Below are positions 45,081 through 58,127 of a stretch of 64,000 nucleotides of DNA, in pieces. The stretch comes from Timema cristinae (lineage: Eukaryota; Arthropoda; Insecta; Phasmatodea; Timematidae), in assembly GCA_039000515.1 (NCBI GenBank), contig JBCFYV010011164.1:49421069-49485068 (forward strand). The letters are read 5' to 3'. The stretch's first letter is position 1. Each line of letters starts with the position of its first letter. Under the pieces are notes generated by a model. The model worked only from the letters and a program-made list of their open reading frames with translations. It did not search any database and had not been told where the DNA came from. Made by a program: the position numbers and the translations under genes.

Positions 45081-45967
45081 TATATATTATTAATAGTACT
45101 TTTGGGTGGTGCTCAAAAAACCCCTAAAAAAAAACCCCTTTCTCCCCGTTAAGAACCTGGTTAATTATAATTGATAAAAATTAATTTTTAATCCTTTATT
45201 AATGGATACATTTGTGCGTTAAACAATATAAGAATAATCTCATTCGTTTGCTGAAAAAATGTCCATCTTTAAAGTATGTCAGTGGAGCTGGGTATAATAA
45301 ATAAGCACTCCAGCGCCACTAGGAGCTTACTACACTGCTTCTTACTGCCCTGTAAAGAAAGGCTTCGAGTCTAGACTAATAGATAGAGTGGTTTTATTTT
45401 CTTTCCCATTTCGAATGACGTACTATCTGTCCTTAGCGGAGGAGGGGATTGGTAGACAACCTTTTTATTTTATGGACAATGGCTTGAAACCTCAAATACA
45501 ACGCGCACCTCCATGCGTTATTCAGAGGCGTGAAATAAGTGGAAGGGGTCAGACTCTCTCCTAACAAGGTGTATAAATTAGCGATCAGTCTTCTCTTCTC
45601 ATGAAAAGTGTTCGTACTCTTGAGGGATGTTTCAAGGGAGAAAGGGTGTATTACCCCTGTTTTTTAGAAAGTGGGAGAGGGTGTTGTAACTCAGCTCATT
45701 GGCAGGTCGAAGAAAAACGAGGACAGGGGGAAGAGTGGGGATAAGGTCTGGTTCTTTTGGAAATCATTGTTAAAGGAAGGTTAGTTGATTAAATGGAACT
45801 TTGTGGCTTGAAGACGGAGATAAAAATTATTCTTCAATTTCAGCACCAATATTCATTCCTTCCATAAGTTTTGAAAACGTTACGATGTTGTAACGATGTT
45901 GAAGGGAACAAGGTCAAAAAGCAGTGGACGAATAAAGAGAATTAAAATAAAGGTTTTTCTCAAGGTC
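45081..45967. other. No gene recognised
   Basis: Mixed composition; no exon or repeat supported. Confidence 0.4.
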
Positions 45968-46200
45968 TTTCACGTCTTCTTACTACCCGTCCGGGCTATC
46001 CGCATATTTACACTAATATGTTAAAAACTATTAAGGTATAATTTAAAGGAAATATACCAGTAATTGTGTGAATGAAGAGTTATAACTATTTTGTAAACAC
46101 TACATTATCACGCCTGGGTGGGATTTGAGCCCAACCTACTCGTCACAATAAAACCAAACAAGACGAGACAATTGACTAGTCCGCGTGCCCACCGGTACGG
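45968..46200 (-). repeat. SINE family A/B, degenerate
   Basis: Tail 'cttactacccgtccgggcta' (stem intact, loop changed) and eroded body and head. Confidence 0.7.
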
Positions 46201-46304
46201 ATTATTTTCCAGATGAATGTTATAGCATTTTTTATTGGCTATGCCTCTGGTCATATAGGGCTAGATTACGTTGTTAATTAACTTTTACTTTACATCCATC
46301 AGTG

Positions 46305-46572
46305 TTTTCAAACTGTGACCTTGGTCAGTTTTTTTATTAAAGTCATATATTTTTCACTACCGGCTTGCTAGGCCTGTCATAACTTCATATGTCTTATAAT
46401 CTAACTTAAGACTATGACAAGCACAACATCCAGTCCCCAGCCGTTAATTATTCACTGTGATTGGATAAACCCATATTTTCATCACTGATACATTTTTGGC
46501 CATGACAAGAATCGAACCCGGGATCCTTAGCTCAGTAGGCAGATAAGCTACCGACTGAGCTAAGGGGTCGAA
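46305..46572 (-). repeat. SINE family D copy
   Basis: Minus strand head CCCCTTAGCTCAGTCGGTAG and B box GGGTTCGATTC, then the body also seen at 8.7 kb. Confidence 0.85.
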
Positions 46573-46671
46573 CTTGTTGATTAACTATTGGATTTAAAGT
46601 ATTGTTAAATTTTTTTTTTAATATTATGGGGACCTAGTGTCATAATACTAATTCCTGAACAATGGTTTGTT

Positions 46672-46714
46672 TTTTAGCACCATCTCACTACCTGTTCAAA
46701 TTATACGTATCCTG
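46672..46714 (-). repeat. SINE tail scrap
   Basis: 'ttagcaccatctcactacct' only. Confidence 0.5.
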
Positions 46715-47104
46715 AACAATTGAAATAATATAATATATAAAACTGTTACATTGATTCAATCTCTCCCCCCCCCCCCAAGATTTAAATCAACCTCTCCTGG
46801 ATCAATAAGTGAGTTCATTAGATCCGACTATTATTATTCAAACAGTAAAATTAAGTAATGGAAGAGCATATTATTTTAAGTCTATAATAGCAAGGTGTTA
46901 TTCCACGGTTGTACAGGAGAAATATCGGGTTGACATCTCTCTGAGAATATTAAATCATATTAACAAGATATCATAGTGTGTCTGATAGACTTTACTCGCT
47001 TGATGATAATATCTGGATTAGTGAGTTTCAAGTAATAGCCAATGAATATTCGTTAATTAATTGGTTGTCTTAAGAATAGGGGCGCAGTCTCACCCCGGTC
47101 TAAT

Positions 47105-47345
47105 AGAAGATCCGCTTCAGTGGTGCGTCATTCTCATGTTAGCTTGACCTTTTTATGACAGTGAGATCGGGGTTCAAAACACGGTTGGGTCTATTGAGAA
47201 GGTTTTTTTTCCTAAGTGGTTTCCCATTTTCTCTCCATGCAAATGCGGGCAGACTACCTCTAAAATTCTTCCTTAATCATCCCTACCCCATCAAAGTATG
47301 CATACAACCTAAACCGTAAGACGCGTTGATAATAATAATAAAAAC
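47105..47345 (+). repeat. SINE family B copy
   Basis: 'ccgcttcagtggtgcg' head, B box 'ggggttcaaaacac', body 'ctctccatgcaaatgcgggc', tail 'gtaagacgcgttgataataa'. Confidence 0.75.
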
Positions 47346-47799
47346 AAAGAGCAGCTATGCTTAAGATGGATAAAATTGGAGCAGGTTGAAAACCTAAGAA
47401 GAGACTGTTTCGAGAAATTGCGGGGTAAGACCAAGTATCTAGACAGTTGGAGAGGTATCGAGAACGCTCTTGCGTCACAGGGTAACATGTTAGGTATATG
47501 TAACCACTTGTGTAGTAGATTAATATGTTCAGCCTCAATAAAGAGAAGCTGCTTTTGAACATCTTTCTATACTTGAATCTATACTTCACTCCCACGACTC
47601 ACCCAATTCTTCAGGATCTCAGGTCCATCCAGACTATATAACGCCCCACGGCGCGATGGTAGTAAAGTAGTATTATCGTCCACCGTAAACATGGTAAGTT
47701 ACAGTTATATAGGTATCATTATTATTTTACTAAAACCTATTGCCAAAATGACTGCTCAACTACTTGCACCGGTGTGCGCAAGGACATCATTATTGTAAG

Positions 47800-47980
47800 A
47801 TCTGGTTTGCCGGCAGCAAGGAGGTCGGGCTAAAACTTCTGCCCGGATGTACTCAACTGGCTTGTATTGGCTTCACACTTTCTCTCCATGCAAATGCGGA
47901 TATATTTTATCTACTTTCCTCTAGTCTCTATCCCGTCAGTGTAAATATTAGTACAGCCCAAATTGGTAGTTTATATGCTC
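47800..47980 (+). repeat. SINE body fragment
   Basis: 'ctttctctccatgcaaatgc' and 'tcagtgtaaatattagtac' in SINE order. Confidence 0.5.
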
Positions 47981-48506
47981 CTTCATGACAGACTGGAATT
48001 ACCACTGCACACTGGGGGTGACTATAGCCTGATTTTGGTTGGAAGAACAGTAGAGAAAATTTAAACATATTTATTTGCGGTCAACATTGATAATATTTAC
48101 GGTATTATTTGTGTTATTCTATAGGTATTGATAATATCTATCAAAAAATGACAGCTGCAGATAACATGACTTGATGTATTGTAGCATTAGGCTACGAGAA
48201 TTGCCCCATTGCACCACTCCCAGCGCCGATGCAGAACATCAACGCGAGAAAATATCAATCCCAACTACGCACACCTGTGGCCTCAATTAGACTGACCACC
48301 AGTGTTGTTATGAAGTAGTGACAAAGAACTTGAGATCCAAAGAGCTCTAGCAACAAAGACACTTTACTCGTCTATTGTTCTAGGATAATCTCTAAGCTCT
48401 AAGAAACTGTTTTGAAGCTATGGTGTCATGTGCGTACTGTTCCCGAGTTTTCCATATGTTGTCTCCCACCCTTTTTCCCGTCATCCATTTTCTCTGGGTT
48501 GTGTTG

Positions 48507-48602
48507 TATATATAGTGGCGGCAGGACATCTTTTCGTCACTCTTGGACTTGATTATATTTGGGGAACGAGAAGCTCCGGCTTCAGATAGTTAAAATGTAA
48601 GG
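48507..48602 (+). promoter_or_regulatory. Candidate TATA/initiator promoter with short first exon
   Basis: TATATATA at 48,507-48,514, a TCACT initiator-like site with its A at 48,539 (32 bp downstream, normal spacing), then a GC-balanced 58-nt segment ending aaaat|gtaagg (donor at 48,597). No coding frame is visible in it. An LTR promoter is an alternative, but no matching LTR was found. Confidence 0.35.
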
Positions 48603-50329
48603 TCTAAATTCTCTTTGGCAAGTTTAGTATATTTTCCCTTTATTTAAAAATTTCGTTACATATTTCAAAATTCTCTTTCGGCCATTTTTTAAATGCTTTA
48701 AATAAAAATAAGATGTTTTTTTTCTACGCGGTTAATTTTGTAACTTAGTCGTGTCTATAATATCGATCGTTGAGATAATGTCGATGTAATTACTAGCTCT
48801 GGGCGGGATCGATCATTGAACTTGGGATATTATCGATATCTTTAACCTTGTGAAATAATGTCATTATTGAATTCTATTAGTTACATATTTGATATTTTGA
48901 CCTTTTGTAAATATTTGGAAATTATTAATGGGGTTTAAATTTACATAATGCGTAGAATGATCTTATTTTACTATGAAATCGTTAAGCTTCAACGTATAGT
49001 TAGTTAATTGTCTTTTGAGAAGTTCTATGGAATATTTTGTTATTATAATGAGATTGTTTAGCGTTAACCGCATAATGGAATAGGGGTAATTGTTCTGAGA
49101 TTATTAAGATATTTTTGGATCCATTCTTGTGTTTTATAAGAAATGTATTTTGCTAGTTAACTAATGAGGATAACATAATTATGACAGTTATTCCGTAAAG
49201 AAACTTTACTGATGGAAGTCTTGACGTTATGATAAGTTTGTTGTTTAGCTAAATCCACATCTGATTATGTTGTTGTTCTTTAATGCTGGCGCTCAAAATA
49301 ATTAATTGATGTTTCTTTTAAAACTTCGCTTGTTGTCAGAATGTGGGAATAATAGCTTGTCGAAAGCTTCTTGTATATTTCAAAGATTTTCTCTATATAA
49401 TATATTATTATATATTTTCATATGATATTAACTTCTTGATGAATAAATATCAACTTAAAACTAGTTCATGCATTTATTAGTCTAATGGTTCACCATATCC
49501 ATAGGTAGTGTATTTTTAAATGTCTTTTCGTTTTACTTTAATTTTGGGATATATACCTTTTTGTTAATGAGCTCTATGAGGCTGACCGTCCATATATTTA
49601 CTTCCGCAACTGGTGTGGTTTGATCTCAGGCATTCAAAGTACAGAACTCCGACCGCTCACTCCTATTACTCCTTTTTTCGCACCCTTTTTATTCATTGTT
49701 GTTTGGACCTTCTGTTTATTCCTTATTTGAGTTAAGGAGGGTTCAGTATGAATATATTAAAATTGTTTTAGTTACTTTAGTAACTAACTTCTTTGTTCTT
49801 CCTACCAAAATCATACTTAGCGTTGCCCTCTTGCCGAAGTCATAGCAATGTCCACGTGTGTAATTAATGGAGTTATTGTACAAGTGGGTAATTGCTCAAC
49901 TAAGTAATTGCACATGTGTGTAATTGCTCAACTAAGTAATTTTAAATGTGTAGTTGTACGACTGAGCGTGATACTTGGCATAAAACAAACACCACTGAGG
50001 GATTCTGACGCTCAAAGAGAGGTAGTCTCCTTGATGACGGCAAGCTACCATCATAACAGACAAAACTGTCCAGCATTACAGAGACATACAATCGCGTGTC
50101 TCAGGGAAATCTGCTAATCACACCTCTTCTGTCGAGACTTGATACCTCCTTGATCAATACACAGCGACAGTTTGAAACAATAGCACTTCATCACAGCAAG
50201 GGAGAGATTACTTCTTTCTTGGGTTGTTCAAACTCTTTCAATTGGCTCGAGCCTTCTGTTGTGAGCTTCAAGTTTGTTTGTAATGCTGCACTGCTCATTG
50301 TTCATCCAGAAGATCCTCAACTTAGGCAC
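48603..50329. other. AT-rich stretch, no gene supported
   Basis: Contains a duplicated ~37-bp block ('gtaattgctcaactaagtaatt') at 49,888-49,945. Open frames at 49,908-50,338 show no family features. If the 48.5-kb promoter is real this is its intron. Confidence 0.4.
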
Positions 50330-50500
50330 GTGGATTAAGACATCAATCTGGTCTGCTCTTCCAATGATAGGGAAGGTTGGGCTTCAAATCCTGGCTGGGT
50401 TTTTACTCTCCTTTCGAGGGTAGACTTCCTCTTAAATCCTATCCACCTACTTCATTAGTGTAAATATGCGGATAGCCTAGATGGGGTTCACATAAGAGTA
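50330..50500 (+). repeat. SINE fragment, degenerate
   Basis: 'gatagggaaggttgggcttc' and 'tcattagtgtaaatatgcgg' in SINE order, tail eroded. Confidence 0.45.
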
Positions 50501-50596
50501 GTTAGTATTTGAGTCATCATAACCCTTTCCTGAGAAAGTTACAGACATTTCTTAGTGAGTGTATTGATGTTAATTAGTTACTTACTTACTCTATGT

Positions 50597-50702
50597 CAGC
50601 GGTTCCCAAACTTTTTGAATCACGGAGAACTTTTCAGGAAATAAATTCTTCACGGAGCACTATCGTTGCCCTGATGCTAAAGGCACGCATTTGCATTTAT
50701 AT

Positions 50703-50745
<43 letters not shown>

Positions 50746-52186
50746 TACTTTTAAATTTTTTTGTTGATATTTTTATCCTATAGCAAAAGCACGAATTATT
50801 TTTCGAGTCCTAAATATCTTAAATTTTTGATCTGAATTTAATTTTTTCCAATTGAAAATCATTGAAAATTTGAATTTTAAATAAATTTTTCTCAAAACTT
50901 AAATTGACATAAGGGCTACGATACTTTCACCTACATAGGTACTTAACTGAATGACAATAGTATTCACGATAGAAAAGCATGTTTCAGAATTTTGGCATGT
51001 TAAACATACAGTTTTAATCATTCAAAATGTTATTTTCTCCACTATCTTCAGATAAATAAGAAACTTACTTAGCTACATTATACATAAACGAAAAATAACA
51101 ACAAAAAACTTAAAGTAAGGCAACACATTTGATAATAAATTCAAAGTAAGTATTATTAGTCCACCATATTATGTCACCCACATAGATATGGTATTTAAAT
51201 CCATTTTCACCGTTACAAATAAGTTACTTGACATCAAAAAAAGAACTATAAAGTATAGACCGCGAACTTAGATGTTAATGATAGGGATGGGATTGTTTTG
51301 CTTAATATGGCTATATCTGGTTGACTATGGAACAGCTCTAACCAAATATCTGCCTTTGCCTTGAGGCGAGATCTGTATTTTGTTTTAGTGGATACATAGT
51401 CAGAGAATCCTGATTCACATAAGTTGTGGTAAAGGGCAGAAGGATGATTTTCACTTTATCTGGCTAAACTTCAAATTTGTCTCTTAGCTGACACCAAAAT
51501 TATAGTAGTGAAATCTTAGTTGCAAAAGTCTTTTTTATCACAGAATCTAATGTCAAATCAATCAAGCACTCATGGTGTCATGTCAGATAGAGTGGATGTT
51601 CCGACACAACCCGATTTTTTATTATTTTCTTTCTTTCGTGGTGTTCTTTCAGAAAATAACGGTTGAAACTATAATTAACACTGCACTGCGACTTGACTTG
51701 TTTCAACTCTCGACTGAACTGCAACTGACTGAAGGTGTGAAGAAACTTGAAGTTTTAATATGCAATAAAAACTTTCCAGAAAATTCTGAAAAGGTGTCAA
51801 AACTAACAATTGTATCTGAAAGCGCGGCGAAGTTCTCACAGAGACAGTGTTAATTGGCACCTTCTAGTGTCTCTGTCTGGTTTTGCCACGTGCGGTCTGT
51901 GTGCTTCGCCAACGTTCTTGATGTTTTGCATGGTTCCAAGAAGATGTGGGTGGGAAAGATGACTGAGATGACGCATGACACGCACTTTGGCTTTATAATA
52001 CTTGCTATCTACACTGTTTTACAGCACGCTGCAGGAGCTAAATATCTTACACCCAATACTTACATATACACATTTCATGGCCCCACAAATTCACAGTTTT
52101 GAGAACTTGTCACATTTATTTTTCTTTCCAATCTTTTCGTGGAGCACTTTCGAGATGCTTCACGGAGCACACTTTGGGAACTGCTA
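50597..52186 (-). mobile_element. hAT-type DNA transposon, degenerate, 1,590 bp
   Basis: Left end cagcggttcccaaac and right end gtttgggaact-like (ctttgggaactgcta) are inverted; 'cacggagcac' recurs just inside both ends. Flanking 8-mers ctctatgt and ctttacgg match at 5 of 8, compatible with an eroded hAT target duplication. A transposase remnant lies on the minus strand. A (TA)n run interrupts it at 50,698-50,742. Confidence 0.7.
51275..51515 (-). pseudogene. hAT transposase C-terminal (dimerisation) relic
   Basis: Minus strand reads 'FWCQLRDKFEV', stop, 'PDKVKIILLPF', then after a frameshift 'YHNLCESGFSDYVSTKTKYR' and 'AKADIWLELFHSQPDIAIL'. This matches the hATC layout (FW ... LP-F-x-T-Y-x-CE-x-GFS ... 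KT-K-x-R-x-RL ... P-D-I) of the ZBED5/GTF2IRD2-like group. The catalytic part is not recognisable. Confidence 0.8.
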
Positions 52187-52189
52187 CTT

Positions 52190-52478
52190 TACGGCATTAA
52201 GAGCTCAAAAGTTAATTGCAGCACTCACCAAAGTACACCACCTATCCCTATCTTGAGCTAATTCTATCCAGTTTATTTCATTACACCTTCTCTCTCTCAG
52301 GTCCATGCTAACGTTATTCTCCCATCTGTGTTTGGGTATTCCCATTGGGGTTGCCATTCAATACCCTGAACGTGGTTCTAGTCTCCCATTCGTGCTGCAT
52401 GTTCTGCCCACTGTAACCCGTGAGATTTTATTACGCTAACAATGTCTGGTAATGAGCAGAGGGTATGTAGCTCATCAA
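52190..52478 (-). pseudogene. Non-LTR retrotransposon C-terminal fragment, type 1, second copy
   Basis: Minus strand: 'SHGLQWAEHAARMGD', then after frame changes 'NEINWIELAQDRDRW' and 'TLVSAAINF'. Same peptide family as 30,877-31,080. It lies flush against the right end of the hAT element. Confidence 0.75.
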
Positions 52479-52599
52479 TATATATAGCCTACTACACTCC
52501 CCACTATCTTCATCGATTAATTATATTAATTTGTTATAATTTTATTTTGTCGTGTATGTTTTTAAGAAAAGGGTTATTTAACAACTGATGGATATCCAC

Positions 52600-52745
52600 A
52601 TCGGCGGTCACATGGCCTAACACATCACTCTTTGTGTTGAACTGGGTTGCTGGAAAAACTGAAGTAGGAGTAAAGAAGGTAATTCTGAGAAAATGCACCT
52701 GCATTAGTGTGGAAAGGCAATGTAGAAAACCATTAATAAATCATA
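52600..52745. repeat. SINE scraps
   Basis: 'cacatcggcggtcacatggcctaac' head-like on plus followed by body-like text in the opposite orientation. Confidence 0.35.
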
Positions 52746-55559
52746 TACGGGAAACAACCCTCTTGAGTTTGTCTTAAGATGCAAATAAAAAATCACCAGC
52801 AATAGTTTCGTCTAACAGCCAAGTGACTGGGACATTAGAGACGTGATTTAGTTTTAACCACAAATCGCATCATAAGTGCAAGTTTTTTTCCCATATATTT
52901 CACCTGGCAACAGAGAAATTGGAATATGTGAACTAGTTTATTTCCTTTTAAAATAATCATTTTTCAATTTTGTTGTATGTTTAAATCAGTTATGTTAAAC
53001 TGATTACCATTTAAGTTGTGTAAATATTTATCTGTGGGTGGAGACAGTTCCCAAGAATGAGGTTATATAAATTCCTTTGAGAAGAATTACATAAACTTGA
53101 TTAAAATTAACATACTTAGGCAAAAATATGTTTGTATCATTGCTTTCAAGGATATAAAGGGAAAAAATAGTTTAAAATATTGCAAACACAAGAATAAATA
53201 AAAAATAATATATTATATTTTATACATAAAGTCTCTGAATATGACTTACAGTATTACATTAATGGCAATTCAAACAATGAGTTTACATCACATGTTTATA
53301 AAATAGGTGTACTTTCAAATAGAAAACTGTTAAAATAATTGAAGAAAGTTTAAGATAGTGCACAAGTTTAATAGTAGTGTCAAAGCTACTCATCCAAAAT
53401 AAGTTTAACATTTACTTTTTTTGTATTAAATTCTCCATCTTGTTCAATAAAAAAAAAACCTAATGGAAAGTATCATCAATACACTATCACTATGCAGCAT
53501 CAAATTATTGTTATATAATTTCACTGCTTCATACAACCTTTTGAGGGTTATTTACAGTTGGATTAATAATTTTGAGAGAGACCACATGTCTGCGTATGTA
53601 TCCAAATTCTAAAGGTCATTAATAAAAACAATATAAGATGAAAATATGGTAGGTAACAATCAAATACGTTACACTACTATACTATGCCTAATTTTACTTT
53701 TGAAAAACATTCTAATGAAGCCTATTTTATCCACACAATTGACAAGCAGGATAGAGCTTTGAAAGGAACCATAAACACCACTAAGTTACCGGTACATAAC
53801 AAAATTTATGAGATAGATAAAATATTAGCCAACTACAAGCATTACAATTTATAAGTAGTTCTATATTAAATATTAGTCTATATTTTTGAAGAGTACTTCC
53901 AAAATTTAAAAAGATTTGGGGGCAAGTGAATTAAATGCGATTATTTTGAATAATTATGTAAAGATTGTAAATGTACATCAATAAGGTATACAATTTATCA
54001 ATAACTTACAAATTAGCACACACAAGATGTAGCTGTTATCTGTATGAAAATAAATATATATCTGTGTCCAATACAATTTAACAGTGTTATCAACTCAACT
54101 ATTTTTCATTTTTACTCATTATTAAACTATATACATTTCATTACATATAACTTCTTTAACAAGACTATAGTCGAGCCAAACAGCAATCACTTTCTTCTAA
54201 CAAACAACTAATTTATTTTTCTCAATTTTACAAAATAACATTTATTTTAATATATTTAATGAAAAGTTTATTACATGGAGTATTATCTTTGTGGTTGGCC
54301 TAATTCTAATTTCAACAATAAAAATACATATGAGTTGTTAGACTAACAATACATTTAAATCAACTCATTCCAAAATTAATTTAGAAATGAAGGTATTCTC
54401 AAGTTCAGATTTAATAATTTTGTTAATGGTGCATAATGAACTAGGATTCAAACCTCCTCTCTCTTAACACAAGGGATCCAAGATCTAATGATCATCAGTT
54501 ATCTAAGATTAGATTCTAGTAGAGACAAATATGTATTACTATGAAAATGTATTTGTTTTCTCGCTCAGAGAATTTCTCAAACTTATCATACCACTGAGTT
54601 TTATTAATCATAACATATTTTTTTAATGATAATAAGTTTGATAAACCAATTTAACCCAGCTGTCAAAGTAATATCATGGACTTTTTTTAAACTTTTATTT
54701 TCCTCTGTATGGATTTGTTTATCTTACAACTAGAGCTTTATTAAACTTTGGGACAAGGGTTTATACTTAATAACATGCCAGATATTTATTTCCTTATTAT
54801 ATTAAGAGCTGGTAGGAGTATGTGGTATAAATTGGGAAAGTTGGGAAACACTGCAGTAAATATTAAGAGCCTAAACTTTTGTATGTTTGTTCTAGAATTG
54901 ATAAGAGCTGGCACTACAACAGGCAGTCAACCTACCAAATCATTTAAAAAGCCATGCCATGGTCAAGTAAACTAGAGCATTATTTGTAAGCGCTGAGCTA
55001 TGCCAATGAGAGGTCTTAGCTAAGTGATTATCAAGAAGGATTTGAGTAGTTCGAAGCGTTCAAGACATGGATCTAAGTACCAGAATTTCTAAGAAAAACA
55101 AAACCGTAATAAACGTAAAGGTGGTGTTATACAAATTAAAATTATTACCTTCCTCACTTCACACATTAGCAATCACAATTTTTATATTTATTCCCTACCA
55201 TTAATCACATAAGACTCTTTAAAATGTTCTAATCACAATCTCAAGTTTTGGACAATATATGCTGCATATTTTATTAGTGATTGTAAAATATCTAAAACGT
55301 TTAAAGAGCAAGTGATTTCCTGCTGTGGAGTGAACAAGTTGTTGGCATCTGGTAACCATACCTATCACAAGGGAAGGGAGCCTAAAAAAAATATTATTTT
55401 TAACAAATATGTTGATCATAAAAAAAATGTTAAGTGTGGGAATGACATCTAGCAGTTCAGGAAGACGACCAGTTAATCCATGGTTAGAAATCATTGACCA
55501 ATGGGAGTGTTTTTCTGAAGTCCTTACAGGTTGCTAAATAATCTGGTGAGGAGGGACAC
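52746..55559. other. Long AT-rich stretch, nothing recognised
   Basis: No exon, tRNA box or repeat family was recognised over 2.8 kb; it could be intron or 3' untranslated DNA. Confidence 0.5.
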
Positions 55560-56032
55560 CCCCACTTGTGTGTCAACTCTCTTTAGTATGTCACAGTGGT
55601 CACTTGTGTGTCAACTCTCTTTAGTAGTGTCACAGTGGTCACTTGTGTGTCAACTCTCTTTAGTAGTGTCACAGTGGTCACTTGTGTGTCAACTCTCTTT
55701 AGTAATGTCACAGTGGTCACTTGTGTGTCAACTCTCTTTAGTAATGTCACAGTGGTCACTTGTGTGTCAACTCTCTTTAGTAATGTCACAGTGGTCACTT
55801 GTGTGTCAACTCTTTAGTAATGTCACAGTGGTCACTTGTGTGTCAACTCTCTTTAGTAGTGTCATAGGTGTCACTTGTGTGTCAACTCTCTTTAGTATGT
55901 CACAGGTGTCACTTGTGTGTCAACTCTCTTTAGTAGTGTCACAGTGGTCACTTGTGTGTCAACTCTCTTTAGTAATGTCACAGTGGTCACTTGTGTGTCA
56001 ACTCTCTTTAGTAATGTCACAGTGGTCAATTT
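55560..56032 (+). repeat. Minisatellite, 39-bp unit, about twelve copies
   Basis: Unit 'tcacttgtgtgtcaactctc', 'tttagtagtgtcacagtgg'. Multiple of three, giving open frames on both strands that are not genes. Confidence 0.97.
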
Positions 56033-56741
56033 ATCGACACTTAGATTACACATTTAGCTCCGAGGACTTTGGTTTATCAATTGTTTTAAATCAATATAAT
56101 TTACATCTGCATCTAGTATTCTATATTAATTAAAACCATAATGAGTAAATGTGTGTTTGACAACCATGCTTAGGTTAGAGAATTGGAGCATCAAGAAGGA
56201 ATAATGAAATATAACAACTAATGGTTAATTTATAATACAAAACCTATACTTCATTTTTTATGCTATTAATCCAAGGAATTTAATGTGATAAATTTACAAT
56301 AAAAGTAAATAGTGTTTTACTTACTTAAAATAATTCAATTTCCATTCAATATATTATGTGAGGGAAAAAAAATTAATTGGTAAACATGAGACAACAACAA
56401 CCAGATCCATCAGCTGACATCACTGAAGAATTAACTCAATATGACTACAAAACATAAATCAACAATTAGGATTACGTTAAAAAATAAACCAAATTACTCC
56501 ATGCTACCCCTCACTTCTTTTTTGTGCCCTAGTCATATATAAAATGGCGGTTCAATCAATCAGCAGCTGTGACACGTTACATTTCTCTTAAATGACAAAC
56601 AGTAATGGAAGAACTAATTCATCACATATTTTAATACACATTAAAGTTGAATCCAAACTTAAGTTTGTTGCATTATTTAATATTTATTTGACATGAATCG
56701 TTTAGTCCTATAATTGTTATTATTAGATTTAGTTATCTTTG
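56033..56741. other. AT-rich stretch, nothing recognised
   Basis: No feature supported. Confidence 0.5.
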
Positions 56742-56912
56742 AAACTCACTTCGGTGGCCACATGGTCTAAGGTGCTGCTATGTTTGCAGTAGAATAAACT
56801 GTCGAAAATAGGGAGATCAAGGTTCAAATCTCAGTTGGGTGTCCAAGGGTGGTTTTTACAAAATGATTTTCCACTTCTCCTCCATACCAAATTGGGTATA
56901 CTTTTTCTAAAT
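56742..56912 (+). repeat. SINE family B, 3'-truncated
   Basis: Head 'cttcggtggccacatggtctaagg', B box GGTTCAAATCTC, body up to 'gggtatactttttctaaata', cut where a family A copy begins. Confidence 0.85.
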
Positions 56913-57100
56913 AACCCGCCTCGGATGGCGTAGTTGGCTAACACGCTTGTTGTGTTGAGCTTGACTGCTGAGGACGGGAAGATCGAGGTTCGAATCTCGG
57001 TCGGGTGAAATGGGGGTGGTTTTTCCTAAATGTTTTCCCACTCTCCCTCCACGCAAATGCGGGTTCACTTCCTCTAATTCAACCTCCCATTCCAAATCAA
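56913..57100 (+). repeat. SINE family A, 3'-truncated
   Basis: Excellent head and B box (GGTTCGAATCTC) and body; the stem-loop tail is missing after 'tcaacctcccattcc'. Confidence 0.9.
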
Positions 57101-58127
57101 CTAATTCTAAACATATCGATATAACCGTTAATTATATCTTATAGCCTCTTATAAACTCAAACTAGTTGGTATAGACCCATGTGGTAATGGTAAAAAAAAA
57201 CTTTGGAACATTTTATCTAATGACAATATGACTAAAATAATTTATCTAATGAACTTGGTCCTTAATTTTTGGAAAAGACTCAATGAGGCATTGCTTTAGT
57301 AAATAGAACTGTTTAAAGTGTTCCAAAAGCTGTAAAAAGATGCACGACTGTTTAGCTTAGTTAGAGTAATATGATACATTTTTAAAATTATTCTAAATAT
57401 ACTTAATTCCCAACATATTAAGGGTGGATGAAGATTAAAAACTTCGACTTGGCTTCAGAGCATATATCATCTTTGACTTTGCGTGGGGGAAATATCCTAC
57501 CTTCGACAATACCAAAGCTTCAGCAGTAAAAATATTGATAGCTAAAATACTCAATTTATAGAAAATTAATGCCATTCTGAGCTGTTATATACATTATAAA
57601 TCAATGTTCATATAAAAAAAATTCAAAAGTTGAATTTTTAAGTTACGATGATAGCTTAGTAAAATAAAATTAAATATTACAAATAATCATGCAATAAAAC
57701 ATTAAGTAATTTAAGTGCATAAATAACCACAATATCATATTTAAGAGAACATTCAAAGTAAACTTTTTAAGATTATTTTTTTATTTAAATTCAACATTTT
57801 TAACTCTTAAAAAAATTTTCAAAGTCATTTAATCCTTTCTTTATGTATAATCAATATTTTTGAACTTTTTATAAATCGTAAATCCACTTAACACTGTATT
57901 AAATAATTGTTATTACGGTAAAAATTATTAACACATCAGTTTAAAATTTTATTATCTTAGCAAAGTATGACAGTTTTTCAAGAATAAACTAACAAAAATA
58001 CTCAAACTTCGATTTAGCTTCAAGAATATTTCATTTACTCTATTTGAGTTCGCTTAGGAAAAAAGTGTAAATTGCATACACCTATAAAATATACTTTCTT
58101 TTTTTCCAATTTAAGGATAGCAATAGT
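57101..58127. other. AT-rich, with half of a dispersed repeat pair
   Basis: 57,525-57,720 resembles 59,880-60,005 ('gctaaaatactcaattta', 'gccattctgagctgtt', 'caataaaacatt'). Confidence 0.5.

Noticed and set aside
55531..56133. ORFs on both strands over the 39-bp array
   Set aside because: Period divisible by three keeps frames open; no start, splice or domain evidence.
56530..56590. Promoter with TATATAAA followed by ATGGCGG
   Set aside because: The TATA-like sequence is only a few bases from the ATG, and the frame stops after 15 codons.
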